This document shows, piece by piece, positions 16,596-25,554 of a stretch of 64,000 nucleotides of DNA (position 1 is the first letter of the stretch; each line of letters begins with the position of its first letter). The notes under the pieces are model-generated. The model was not told the origin of the DNA and ran no database searches. It saw only the letters and a list, made by a program, of their open reading frames with translations. A program made the position numbers and the translations under genes. The stretch spans positions 372,001 to 436,000 of the forward strand of contig NZ_CP170386.1 of assembly GCF_042468235.1 (NCBI RefSeq). The letters are read 5' to 3'. Source of the DNA: Lonepinella sp042468235 (GTDB lineage: Bacteria; Pseudomonadota; Gammaproteobacteria; Enterobacterales; Pasteurellaceae).

Positions 16596-17924
16596 ATGTC
16601 ATTTTTGTGGTCGTTGGTTTCTTTTATTATTGTGATTGGTGTACTGGTATCAGTACACGAATATGGGCATTTCTGGGCGGCCAGAAAGTGCGGTATAAAG
16701 GTCCATCGTTTTTCTATTGGTTTTGGCAAGGTGCTGTGGTCAAGAAAAGATAAGCAAGGTACCGAATTTGCGGTGTCACTGATTCCATTGGGTGGCTATG
16801 TAAAAATGTTGGACGAACGCAATGAAGACGTGCCAGCACATTTAAAATCCCAATCCTTTAATAGCAAAACCGTTTTACAACGTATGTTTGTGATTGTGGC
16901 AGGCCCTGTGGCGAATTTTATTTTTGCTATTCTCGCTTATTGGATCGTATTTGCGGTGGGGATTCCCAGTGTTAAACCAGTGATTGATAGCGTTAAACCA
17001 AATAGTATTGCGGCTCAGGCTCAACTTGCCCCGAATAGTCAAATTCTAGCGGTGGATGGCACGGAATCGCCTGATTGGGAAACCATCAATATGTTGCTTG
17101 CGACTAAGTTAGGCAATGATCAAGTGACATTAACGGTCACGCCTTTTGGTGAAGATCGCCCACAACAAAAAACCTTAAATATCCAATCATGGACATTTGA
17201 TCCGGATAAACAAAGTGCCTTTGGTGCCTTAGGAATTCAGCCAGTAGGCAATAAAGTCGAGATGAAAATTGCTAAAATTGTGGAAAATTCTCCGGCACAA
17301 CAAGCTGGCTTATTAGTGGGAGATGAAATTTATACCCAACAGGGAGAAATTTTTGCGTGGCAAGATTTCGTCCAACAAGTTCAACAAGGTTATCCGTTGT
17401 CGTTGCAAATTCATCGGAATGGGCAAATTTTAGCAGTGGCATTAGTCCCCGAGCTGCAAGAAAAACGTTATGTGGTCGGTATTGCACCGACGATTCATCC
17501 GTTGAATGAACAGTATCGTACAGAATTAAAATATGATATGCTTGATGCCTTATGGAAAGGGGCTGAAAAAACAGCACAACTTTCTTGGTTGACACTCAAA
17601 GTAATCGGCAAATTATTGACAGGTGATTTGTCCCTGAATAATTTAAGTGGTCCGATTTCCATTGCACAAGGGGCAGGAATGTCTTCGCAAATTGGGTTAA
17701 TTTATTACCTCAGTTTTATGGCATTAATTAGTGTTAACCTAGGTATGATGAATTTATTTCCGTTGCCCGTACTTGATGGCGGACATTTAGTGTTTTTGGC
17801 AGCGGAAGGGATCAACGGCAAACCTGTATCAGATAAGGTGCAAAATATGTGTTATCGCATTGGCGCGACCTTGTTATTAATGCTGACGGTGTTTGCGTTA
17901 TTTAATGATTTTTTACGTTTATAG
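16596..17924 (+). CDS. rseP: Site-2 protease RseP
   Basis: Intramembrane zinc metalloprotease that cleaves anti-sigma factor RseA in the envelope stress response. The first helix carries HEYGH (SVHEYGHFWAARK); the third carries NLFPLPVLDGGH, giving the zinc site. Two PDZ regions lie between (around residues 125-310, including ENSPAQQAGLLVGDEI). I chose the ATG at 16596 rather than the adjacent TTG at 16593. About 442 aa, standard length. Confidence 0.95.
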   Translation: MSFLWSLVSFIIVIGVLVSVHEYGHFWAARKCGIKVHRFSIGFGKVLWSRKDKQGTEFAVSLIPLGGYVKMLDERNEDVPAHLKSQSFNSKTVLQRMFVIVAGPVANFIFAILAYWIVFAVGIPSVKPVIDSVKPNSIAAQAQLAPNSQILAVDGTESPDWETINMLLATKLGNDQVTLTVTPFGEDRPQQKTLNIQSWTFDPDKQSAFGALGIQPVGNKVEMKIAKIVENSPAQQAGLLVGDEIYTQQGEIFAWQDFVQQVQQGYPLSLQIHRNGQILAVALVPELQEKRYVVGIAPTIHPLNEQYRTELKYDMLDALWKGAEKTAQLSWLTLKVIGKLLTGDLSLNNLSGPISIAQGAGMSSQIGLIYYLSFMALISVNLGMMNLFPLPVLDGGHLVFLAAEGINGKPVSDKVQNMCYRIGATLLLMLTVFALFNDFLRL

Positions 17925-18065
17925 CGAGAACGTTTTAAAATTTTAGCAGTCTTTATAGAGTGTTAGGGTTAATATCCCATTGATAAATGAACGTTTAAAA
18001 TTCCTTTTGATTGACATTCTGGGCGTTTTATTACGGTTACTTTAATTTAATAAGGTCATTGTAAA

Positions 18066-20435
18066 ATGAAAAAACTTTTAATAGCTAGTTTATTATTCGG
18101 TTCGACGAGCATCTATGCCGCACCTTTTATGGTACAAGATATTCGTGTAGAAGGTGTGCAAGCAGGTTCAGAAATGAATCTATTAGCTGGTTTGCCTGTG
18201 CAAGTAGGTAAACGTGCCACAGATAATGATATTGCAAATGTGGTCAGAACTCTTTATTCACGTGGTTACGATAATGTGCGAGCGGGTAGGGAAGGGAATA
18301 CACTGGTTATCTCTGTAACACAACAACCGATTATTACTGAAGTGACATTGGATGGTAATAGTTCCATTCCAAATGAGGCCTTAAAATCGAATTTAGAATC
18401 AAATGGTTTTAAATCAGGTGAAGTGTTAAACCGTGAGAAATTAGAAGGTTTTCGTCAAAGTTTGGTGGAACATTACGCCAGTACAGGTCGTTATAATGCG
18501 AAAGTAGAAACCATCATCAATACATTGCCGAATAATCGTGCAGAAGTGAAATTGCAAATTAAAGAAAATGATGTTGCACTATTAAAAGAAATTACTTTTG
18601 AAGGTAATAACCATATTTCAAGTGGCAAATTGCAAGAACAAATGGAATTACAACCGGATGCATGGTGGAAATTCTTTGGTAATAAATTTGCTTCTGATCA
18701 ATTTAGTAAAGATTTAAATGCTATCCAAGATTATTATGGTGAAAATGGTTATGCTAAAGCAAGAGTTACTAATACCGATGTGCAGTTAAGTGATGACAAA
18801 AACGAAGCCCGAGTGAAAATCGTGGTGGATGAAGGTGATGTTTATACTGTCAATAGTGCCAGAATTATTGGTGATGTGGGGGGGATGCAAGAACAACTTG
18901 CTCCTCTGTTAAAAGAAATTCAGTTAAATCAGAATTTTCAGCGTAGTGAAGTTAAAAATGTAGAAAGTAATATTAAAGCAAAATTAGCTGAACAAGGGTA
19001 CGCTAATGCTCAGGTGAATATTCACCCTGAATTTGATGAAAACAACAAAAGCATTGCGTTAACTTATATTGTTGAAGCCGGTCGTCGTTATTCTGTGCGT
19101 CAGATTCGTTTCGAAGGTAATACAGTGAGTGCGGACAGAACATTGCGTCAGGAAATGCGTCAACAAGAAGGTACATGGTTATCTTCTCAATTAGTTGAAT
19201 TAGGTAAATTACGTTTAGATCGTACCGGTTTCTTTGAAACGGTTGAACAACGTACTGAAAATGTGCTGGGTACAGATGATGAATTAGATGTTATCTATAC
19301 TGTGAAAGAGCGTAATACGGGGAGTATCAACTTTGGTATTGGTTATGGTACAGAAAGTGGATTTAGCTATCAAGCCAGTGTAAAACAAGATAACTTCTTA
19401 GGTATGGGATCTTCTATTAGTTTGGGTGGTCGTAAAGATGACTACACGACCAGCGTTAACTTAGGTTATACCGAACCGTACTTTACCAAAGATGGCGTTA
19501 GCCTTGGCGGTAATGTATATTATGAAAAATACGATAACTCAGATGATGATACTGCAGCAAGTTATGCACGTACTACTTATGGAGTAGATTTAACTCTAGG
19601 CTTCCCGGTGAATGAAAATAATTCTTACTATTTAGGTGTGGGTTATGCCTATAACAAATTGAAGAAAGTGATACCTGAATATTCTCGTAAAAAATATATG
19701 GATTCAATGAACTATGATGGATCTTCATTTAAATCTCATGATTTTACCTTTAAAGCAGGTTGGAATTATAATAGTTTAGACCGCGGTTATTTCCCAACCA
19801 AAGGGGTGAAAGCCGGTTTAGGGGGAACTGTCACTATTCCGGGCTCGGATAATAAATATTATACTTTAAGTGCAGATGCACAGGGTTTTTATCCATTAGA
19901 TCGTAACCGTATGTGGGTGATTTCAGCTAAAGCAGGTGCATCTTATGCCAATGGATTTGGTGGAAAAGTATTACCATTCTATCGTAACTATTCCGCTGGT
20001 GGTATAGGTTCGTTACGTGGTTTCGCTTCTGGGGCAGTAGGTCCAAATGCGATTTATATAAGATCGGATGCAAGTGGAAATACGACGTATCATTCTGATG
20101 ATGATATTATCGGTGGTAATGCTATGGTATTATCTAGCGTAGAATTAATTATACCGACCCCATTTGTGGCAGATAAAAATCAGAACTCGGTACGGACTTC
20201 AGTGTTCTTTGATGCAGCGAGTGTATGGAATACTAAATGGAGTGCAGCAGATAAAGCGAAATTCCCAACTTTACCAGATTACAGCGACCCAAGCCGTATT
20301 CGTACATCTGTTGGTATTGGATTTCAGTGGCAATCACCGATTGGACCGTTGGTATTCTCTTATGCTAAACCACTTAAGAAATATGAAAATGACGATATTG
20401 AACAATTCCAATTTAGCATTGGTGGGACATTCTAA
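18066..20435 (+). CDS. bamA: Outer-membrane assembly factor BamA
   Basis: Central component of the machinery that folds beta-barrel proteins into the outer membrane. Signal peptide MKKLLIASLLFGSTSIYA, five POTRA repeats to about residue 415, then a 16-strand barrel with the conserved GGIGSLRGF of loop 6 and a C-terminal phenylalanine (FSIGGTF). 789 aa. The 141-bp gap after rseP has two GAACGTT elements that might be weak sigma-E -35 boxes, without convincing -10 partners. Confidence 0.97.
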   Translation: MKKLLIASLLFGSTSIYAAPFMVQDIRVEGVQAGSEMNLLAGLPVQVGKRATDNDIANVVRTLYSRGYDNVRAGREGNTLVISVTQQPIITEVTLDGNSSIPNEALKSNLESNGFKSGEVLNREKLEGFRQSLVEHYASTGRYNAKVETIINTLPNNRAEVKLQIKENDVALLKEITFEGNNHISSGKLQEQMELQPDAWWKFFGNKFASDQFSKDLNAIQDYYGENGYAKARVTNTDVQLSDDKNEARVKIVVDEGDVYTVNSARIIGDVGGMQEQLAPLLKEIQLNQNFQRSEVKNVESNIKAKLAEQGYANAQVNIHPEFDENNKSIALTYIVEAGRRYSVRQIRFEGNTVSADRTLRQEMRQQEGTWLSSQLVELGKLRLDRTGFFETVEQRTENVLGTDDELDVIYTVKERNTGSINFGIGYGTESGFSYQASVKQDNFLGMGSSISLGGRKDDYTTSVNLGYTEPYFTKDGVSLGGNVYYEKYDNSDDDTAASYARTTYGVDLTLGFPVNENNSYYLGVGYAYNKLKKVIPEYSRKKYMDSMNYDGSSFKSHDFTFKAGWNYNSLDRGYFPTKGVKAGLGGTVTIPGSDNKYYTLSADAQGFYPLDRNRMWVISAKAGASYANGFGGKVLPFYRNYSAGGIGSLRGFASGAVGPNAIYIRSDASGNTTYHSDDDIIGGNAMVLSSVELIIPTPFVADKNQNSVRTSVFFDAASVWNTKWSAADKAKFPTLPDYSDPSRIRTSVGIGFQWQSPIGPLVFSYAKPLKKYENDDIEQFQFSIGGTF

Positions 20436-20558
20436 TTTATTTAGATTGAACTAATATTTATTCATAGCGTCTAATATTTACTGGTGCTAAGTAGTTACGA
20501 TAAATCGTCATATTTGGCACACTAACAAAAATAATAATTTAAAAGGAAATTTATACAA

Positions 20559-21122
20559 ATGAAAAAAATTGTAAAAGCAACCGCACTTTCTTTAGCTTTG
20601 GCTTTCGTATCATCTGCAGCTATGGCGGCTGAAAATATTGCATTTATTAATGCCGCTTATTTATTTGAACATCACCCGGATCGTGATGCCATTGCGAAAA
20701 AATTAGATTCAGGTTTCAAAAAACAAGCTGATGAACTCACTGCGAGTAAAAAATCTATTGATAGTAAGATTGAGAAATTGCAGAAAGAAGCAAAAGATTT
20801 ACGCAGTGCCGATATCAAAAAACGTGAAGATGAAATCAATAAATTGATGAAAGAACACGATGCCAAAGTACAAAAATACCAACAAGAAGCACAGAAATTG
20901 GAAAATGCAGAGCGTGCTAAAATATTAGAATCAATTCAAGAAGCCACTAACAATTTGGCAAAAGAAAAAGGTTATACTTATGTTCTTGATGCAAATTCAA
21001 TCGTATTTGCTGTAGATGGTAAAGATATTAGTGATGATGTGCTAAAAGCAATTGGTGGCAAAGTTCCAGCAGAAGAACCAAAAGCAGAAACCAAAGATGC
21101 TGAAAAACCAGCAGCGAAATAA
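20559..21122 (+). CDS. skp: Periplasmic chaperone Skp/OmpH
   Basis: Holds unfolded outer-membrane proteins on the way to BamA. The 187-aa precursor has a signal peptide ending AAMA|AENIAF, then a long charged coiled-coil region (about residues 45-125) forming the tentacles of the trimer, and the family strand YTYVLDANSIVFA. The C-terminal tail is rich in Glu, Lys, Pro and Ala and longer than in E. coli Skp. The usual bamA-skp-lpxD order is kept. Confidence 0.93.
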   Translation: MKKIVKATALSLALAFVSSAAMAAENIAFINAAYLFEHHPDRDAIAKKLDSGFKKQADELTASKKSIDSKIEKLQKEAKDLRSADIKKREDEINKLMKEHDAKVQKYQQEAQKLENAERAKILESIQEATNNLAKEKGYTYVLDANSIVFAVDGKDISDDVLKAIGGKVPAEEPKAETKDAEKPAAK

Positions 21123-21144
21123 TCTTTTAAAAGGTTAAATTAAT

Positions 21145-22170
21145 ATGCGTTCTTATACATTAAAAGAATTAGCAGAACATATCGGCGGTGTCATGCGTGG
21201 CAACGCCGATGTTTTTGTGACATCCATTGCCCCTTTAGATAAGGCTAGTAAAGAACATTTAACGTTTATTTCTAATGTGAAATATCGTCCTTATCTGTCC
21301 CTTTCACAAGCCAGTATTCTGGTGGTATCAGAAGCAGATATAGAATTTTGTGCCGATAATGCTAACCTAATTATTGTTAAAAACCCTTATGTAGCTTATG
21401 CCTTATTAGCCCAATATATGGATAGCACACCAAAAGCGGCAAATGATATTGCCCCAAGTGCGGTGATTTCAAGCACGGTTTCTTTAGGGAAAAATGTCAG
21501 TGTCGGTTCCCATGCAGTGATTGAAGACGGTGCCGTGATTGGTGACAATGCGATAATTGGTGCAGGTTGTTTTATTGGTAAACAAGCACAAATTGGTGCG
21601 AATACGCAATTGTGGGCGAATGTGGTGATTTATCACAATGTGCAAATTGGTGAGCATTGTCTTATTCAATCTGGTGCGATAATTGGTGGCGATGGCTTTG
21701 GTTATGCCAATGAGCGTGGGCGTTGGATTAAAATTCCACAAACTGGAACAGTGGTCATTGGTAATTATGTTGAAATTGGGGCATGCACTTGTATTGATCG
21801 TGGAGCATTAGATAATACGGTGATTGAAGATAATGTGATTATTGATAATCTTTGCCAAATTGCGCATAACGTACATATTGGTACTGGTACCGCGGTGGCT
21901 GGTGGTGTCATTATGGCGGGTAGCCTAAAAGTAGGGCGTTATTGTCAAATTGGTGGTGCCAGTGTGATTAATGGTCATATGGAAATTTGTGATCAAGCTG
22001 TTGTGACGGGTATGGGAATGGTGATGCGACCGATTACCGAACCGGGTATTTATTCTTCTGGCATACCATTACAACCAAATAAAGAATGGCGTAAAACTGC
22101 TGCTTTAACTATGGATATTGATAAGATGAATAAACGTCTTAAAGCTTTGGAAAAGAAATTAGCAGATTAA
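21145..22170 (+). CDS. lpxD: UDP-3-O-acylglucosamine N-acyltransferase
   Basis: Third step of lipid A synthesis: N-acylates UDP-3-O-acylglucosamine. A Rossmann-like N-terminal domain is followed from about residue 105 by hexapeptide repeats forming a left-handed beta helix, with the catalytic histidine context IDNLCQIAHNVHIG, and a C-terminal helix. 341 aa, 22 nt after skp. Confidence 0.96.
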   Translation: MRSYTLKELAEHIGGVMRGNADVFVTSIAPLDKASKEHLTFISNVKYRPYLSLSQASILVVSEADIEFCADNANLIIVKNPYVAYALLAQYMDSTPKAANDIAPSAVISSTVSLGKNVSVGSHAVIEDGAVIGDNAIIGAGCFIGKQAQIGANTQLWANVVIYHNVQIGEHCLIQSGAIIGGDGFGYANERGRWIKIPQTGTVVIGNYVEIGACTCIDRGALDNTVIEDNVIIDNLCQIAHNVHIGTGTAVAGGVIMAGSLKVGRYCQIGGASVINGHMEICDQAVVTGMGMVMRPITEPGIYSSGIPLQPNKEWRKTAALTMDIDKMNKRLKALEKKLAD

Positions 22171-22272
22171 TTTCCTAAAAGACTAGAGTGATGATTTTCC
22201 ATATCTCTTTTCTCTGGTTTTGTTATATTTCCATATTCATCTCTAATGACAGCGTGTTATTACTCTGTTTCC

Positions 22273-22292
22273 CCCCGTACATCAGTGCGGGG
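22273..22292. repeat. GTAC-centred palindrome between lpxD and fabZ
   Basis: CCCCGTAC, loop ATCA, GTGCGGGG form an 8-bp hairpin (one T-G pair). It lacks a U-tract. It resembles the arms of the inverted repeat at 52045-52158. Confidence 0.5.
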
Positions 22293-22317
22293 AAAACTAC
22301 TTTTCTTACTGTTTTAC

Positions 22318-22346
22318 TACAATCTATCTTCTAATTAATGTATAAT
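22318..22346 (+). promoter_or_regulatory. Candidate promoter of the fabZ-lpxA run
   Basis: A consensus TATAAT lies at 22341-22346, 46 bp before the fabZ GTG. A TACAAT at 17-bp spacing (22318-22323) is a poor -35. The 200-bp gap after lpxD otherwise holds only the palindrome at 22273. Confidence 0.45.
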
Positions 22347-22391
22347 TAATCCCATTATATTAAAAAGTAAATGACATTAAAGGTAATTATT

Positions 22392-22844
22392 GTGACAGCA
22401 GAAACAAGACCATCTCGTATTATTGAAGTCAAAGAAATTATGACATTATTGCCACACCGCTATCCATTCTTATTGGTTGATCGTGTTTTAGATTTTGAAG
22501 AAGGTGTGTGGTTAAAAGCCATCAAAAATATTAGCGTTAATGAACCCTGTTTTACTGGGCATTTTCCACAAGAACCTATTTTACCGGGAGTATTAATTCT
22601 TGAAGCTCTCGCTCAATCTATGGGGATTCTTGCATTTAAAACGCACGAGTTACAAGGTGGGGAATTATTTTATTTTACGGGGATTGATGATGCTCGTTTT
22701 AGACGTCCTGTGTTACCAGGAGATCAATTAGAATTATATGTTGAAGTGATCAAACAACGTCGTGGTGTAACTTCCTTTACCGGCATTGCTAAAGTCGCGG
22801 GTGAAGTAGCATGTGAAGCAAAATTAATGTGCGCTAGACGCTAA
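22392..22844 (+). CDS. fabZ: 3-hydroxyacyl-ACP dehydratase
   Basis: Removes water from 3-hydroxyacyl-ACP in fatty acid elongation. Hot-dog fold protein with the catalytic His and Glu in HFPQEPILPGVLILEALAQ, preceded by EIMTLLPHRYPFLLVDRV. I chose the GTG at 22392 (150 aa, with AAAGGTAAT upstream) because it matches usual FabZ length; the ATG at 22371 would add seven residues. Nested in the lpx cluster as usual, 23 nt before lpxA. Confidence 0.95.
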   Translation: MTAETRPSRIIEVKEIMTLLPHRYPFLLVDRVLDFEEGVWLKAIKNISVNEPCFTGHFPQEPILPGVLILEALAQSMGILAFKTHELQGGELFYFTGIDDARFRRPVLPGDQLELYVEVIKQRRGVTSFTGIAKVAGEVACEAKLMCARR

Positions 22845-22867
22845 TAATTAAATATAAAGGAGCATTT

Positions 22868-23656
22868 ATGATCCACTCAAGTGCGAAGATTCATCCTTCT
22901 GCTATTATTGAAGAAGGAGCAAAAATCGGTGAAAATGTGGTGATCGGCCCATTTTGTGTGATTGGCTCACAAGTTCAAATCGGTAAAGGTACTGTATTAC
23001 ATTCTCATGTGGTTATTAATGGTGTCACGACAATTGGCGAAGATAACCAGATTTTCCATGGTGCGACCGTTGGTGAGATTAATCAAGATTTAAAATACAA
23101 TGGCGAACCGACAAAAACCATTATCGGCAATCGCAATCGTATTCGTGAAAATGTGACTATTCATCGTGGTACCGTACAAGGTGGTGGGGTGACTAGAATT
23201 GGTGATGATAATTTATTTATGATCAATGCGCATATTGCCCATGATTGTCAAATTAAAAATCGTTGTATTTTAGCTAATAATGCCACATTAGCGGGACATG
23301 TTGAACTAGATGATTTTGTTATTGTGGGCGGTATGTCTGCTATTCATCAATTTGTGATTGTTGGTGCTCACGTGATGTTAGGTGGCGGTTCTATGGTCAG
23401 TCAAGATGTACCTCCTTATGTTATGGCGCAAGGCAATCATGCTCGACCATTTGGAGTAAATATTGAAGGGCTTAAACGTCGTGGCTTTGATAAAACGACC
23501 TTACATGCGATTCGTAATGTGTATAAGTTAATTTATCGTAGTGACAAAACTCTTGAAGAAGTTATGCCTGAAATTGAACATTATGCTAAGACAGAGGCCG
23601 CTATTAGTTTCTTTCTTGCCTTTTTTAAACGTTCTACTCGTGGCATTATTCGTTAA
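22868..23656 (+). CDS. lpxA: UDP-N-acetylglucosamine acyltransferase
   Basis: First step of lipid A synthesis, transferring a 3-hydroxyacyl chain to UDP-GlcNAc. The left-handed beta-helix hexapeptide repeats fill the first two thirds; the catalytic histidine lies in MINAHIAHDCQI. C-terminal helical domain present. 262 aa, normal. AAGGAGC ribosome binding site. Confidence 0.97.
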   Translation: MIHSSAKIHPSAIIEEGAKIGENVVIGPFCVIGSQVQIGKGTVLHSHVVINGVTTIGEDNQIFHGATVGEINQDLKYNGEPTKTIIGNRNRIRENVTIHRGTVQGGGVTRIGDDNLFMINAHIAHDCQIKNRCILANNATLAGHVELDDFVIVGGMSAIHQFVIVGAHVMLGGGSMVSQDVPPYVMAQGNHARPFGVNIEGLKRRGFDKTTLHAIRNVYKLIYRSDKTLEEVMPEIEHYAKTEAAISFFLAFFKRSTRGIIR

Positions 23657-23672
23657 AAATTCTGTTCATTTA

Positions 23673-23717
23673 CACCGCACTTCACTCTATTTTGTCTTTC
23701 TACGAAAAAGTGCGGTG
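23673..23717. terminator. Opposed uptake-sequence pair between lpxA and lpxB
   Basis: CACCGCACTT (23673-23682) and AAGTGCGGTG (23708-23717) form a 10-bp stem with a 25-nt loop. The following AATTTTA is a weak U-tract, so it may attenuate rather than stop lpxB transcription. Confidence 0.5.
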
Positions 23718-23736
23718 AATTTTATGGATATTTCTT

Positions 23737-24933
23737 ATGACACAAACCCAATCAGCTCTTAATCTTTCCCATTCCTTAACTTTCCCAACAATTGCCATTG
23801 TAGCAGGCGAAGTCTCGGGTGATATTCTCGGTGCCGGTTTAATTCGATCCTTAAAAAGCCATTATCCACAAGCTAAATTTATCGGTATTGCGGGTAAGAA
23901 TATGCTTGCCGAAGGTTGTGAAAGCCTGATTGATATAGAAGAAATTGCGGTGATGGGATTAGCAGAGATTTTAAAGCATCTGCCAAGATTATTGAAAATT
24001 CGCAAAAATACGGTGCAAACTTTGTTATCCCAAAAGCCCGATATCTTTATTGGTATTGATTCTCCCGAATTTAATTTGTATGTAGAACAAAAACTCAAAA
24101 ATCAGGGGGTTAAAACCATTCATTATGTTAGCCCATCGGTATGGGCATGGCGACAAAAACGCATTTATAAAATTGCTCAAGCGACCGATCTTGTGTTAGC
24201 CTTTTTGCCGTTTGAAAAAGCCTTTTATGATCGTTTTAATGTGCCTTGCCGTTTTATCGGGCATACTATGGCAGATGCGATTCCATTAAAGCCAAATCGG
24301 ATAGATGTATGTCAACAACTTGATCTTGATCCAAGCCAACGTTATATGGCGATTTTGGTCGGTAGTCGTGGTGCGGAAGTAGAATTTCTGGCGGAACCAT
24401 TCTTAAAAACAGCTATATTATTAAAACAACAATATCCCGATTTACACTTTTTAGTCCCCTTGGTGAATGAAAAACGTCGTGAGCAATTTCAACGAATCAA
24501 GGCTCAAATTGCACCTGATTTAAATCTTATTATGTTAGATGGAAAAGCTCGCCAAGCGATGATCATAGCTCAAGCCACGTTATTAGCATCAGGCACGGCA
24601 GCTTTAGAATGTATGTTATGTAAATCACCGATGGTGGTTGGTTATCGAATGAAACTGCTAACCTACTTTTTAGCCAAACGTTTGGTGAAAACCCCTTATA
24701 TTTCCTTGCCGAATTTGTTAGCAAATGAAATGTTAGTACCTGAAATGATACAGCAAGATTGTACCCCTGAAAAATTAGCCGAGAAACTTGCTGTTTATTT
24801 CGAACAAAGTGAAAGTGCGGTGCAATATCGTCAAGTTTTAATTCAACGTTTTACCGAATTGCATAAATTGATTCAATGTGATGCCGATAGTCAAGCAGCA
24901 CAGGCGGTGATGGATGTACTAGAAGGAAAATAA
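23737..24933 (+). CDS. lpxB: Lipid-A-disaccharide synthase
   Basis: Joins UDP-2,3-diacylglucosamine and lipid X to the lipid A disaccharide. A GT-B-like glycosyltransferase with VAGEVSGDILGAGLI at the N-terminus, YVSPSVWAWRQKRI and GSRGAEVEFL. 398 aa. Two nucleotides separate it from rnhB, indicating one transcript. Confidence 0.96.
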   Translation: MTQTQSALNLSHSLTFPTIAIVAGEVSGDILGAGLIRSLKSHYPQAKFIGIAGKNMLAEGCESLIDIEEIAVMGLAEILKHLPRLLKIRKNTVQTLLSQKPDIFIGIDSPEFNLYVEQKLKNQGVKTIHYVSPSVWAWRQKRIYKIAQATDLVLAFLPFEKAFYDRFNVPCRFIGHTMADAIPLKPNRIDVCQQLDLDPSQRYMAILVGSRGAEVEFLAEPFLKTAILLKQQYPDLHFLVPLVNEKRREQFQRIKAQIAPDLNLIMLDGKARQAMIIAQATLLASGTAALECMLCKSPMVVGYRMKLLTYFLAKRLVKTPYISLPNLLANEMLVPEMIQQDCTPEKLAEKLAVYFEQSESAVQYRQVLIQRFTELHKLIQCDADSQAAQAVMDVLEGK

Positions 24934-24935
24934 TT

Positions 24936-25538
24936 ATGGCAGATTTCGAATATCCACAAGGTATAGAATTAATTGCTGGTGTAGATGAAGTCGGGCGTGG
25001 ACCTTTAGTGGGGGCGGTGGTGACAGCTGCGGTGATTTTAGATCCTAATCACCCTATTGAAGGATTGGCTGATAGTAAAAAACTCAGTGAGAAAAAACGT
25101 TTATTATTAGCCGAAGAAATAAAACAAAAAGCCTTAGCTTGGGCGTTAGGTCGTGCGGAATCGGAAGAAATTGACGAACTGAATATTTTGCATGCTACGA
25201 TGTTAGCCATGCAACGTGCAGTAAAATCGCTGAAAATTCAACCGCACTTTGTATTAGTGGATGGCAATCGTATTCCTGACTTGCCTATGCCCTCCCAAGC
25301 AGTGGTAAAAGGCGATAGCAAAGTCGCTGAAATTAGTGCCGCGTCTATTTTGGCGAAAGTTGCTCGCGATCAAGAAATGGTTGAACTCGATCAACAATTT
25401 CCACAATATGAATTTGCCAAACATAAAGGCTATCCAACTAAGGTACATTTAGCAAAATTAGCCGAATTGGGAGTATTACCACAACATCGCCGTAGTTTTG
25501 CACCTGTACGGCAAATAATCCTAAATAATACGCCTTGA
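24936..25538 (+). CDS. rnhB: Ribonuclease HII
   Basis: Removes RNA from RNA-DNA hybrids and single ribonucleotides. The metal-binding acidic residues are in GVDEVGRGPLVG, in LVDGN and in the AAS-containing SILAKVARDQEM. 200 aa, usual length. Follows lpxB as in E. coli. Confidence 0.96.
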   Translation: MADFEYPQGIELIAGVDEVGRGPLVGAVVTAAVILDPNHPIEGLADSKKLSEKKRLLLAEEIKQKALAWALGRAESEEIDELNILHATMLAMQRAVKSLKIQPHFVLVDGNRIPDLPMPSQAVVKGDSKVAEISAASILAKVARDQEMVELDQQFPQYEFAKHKGYPTKVHLAKLAELGVLPQHRRSFAPVRQIILNNTP

Positions 25539-25554
25539 TTTAAGGAAAATAGTG

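Noticed and set aside
17925..18065. Sigma-E promoter before bamA
   Set aside because: Two GAACGTT-like elements are seen but no matching -10 at 16-17 bp.
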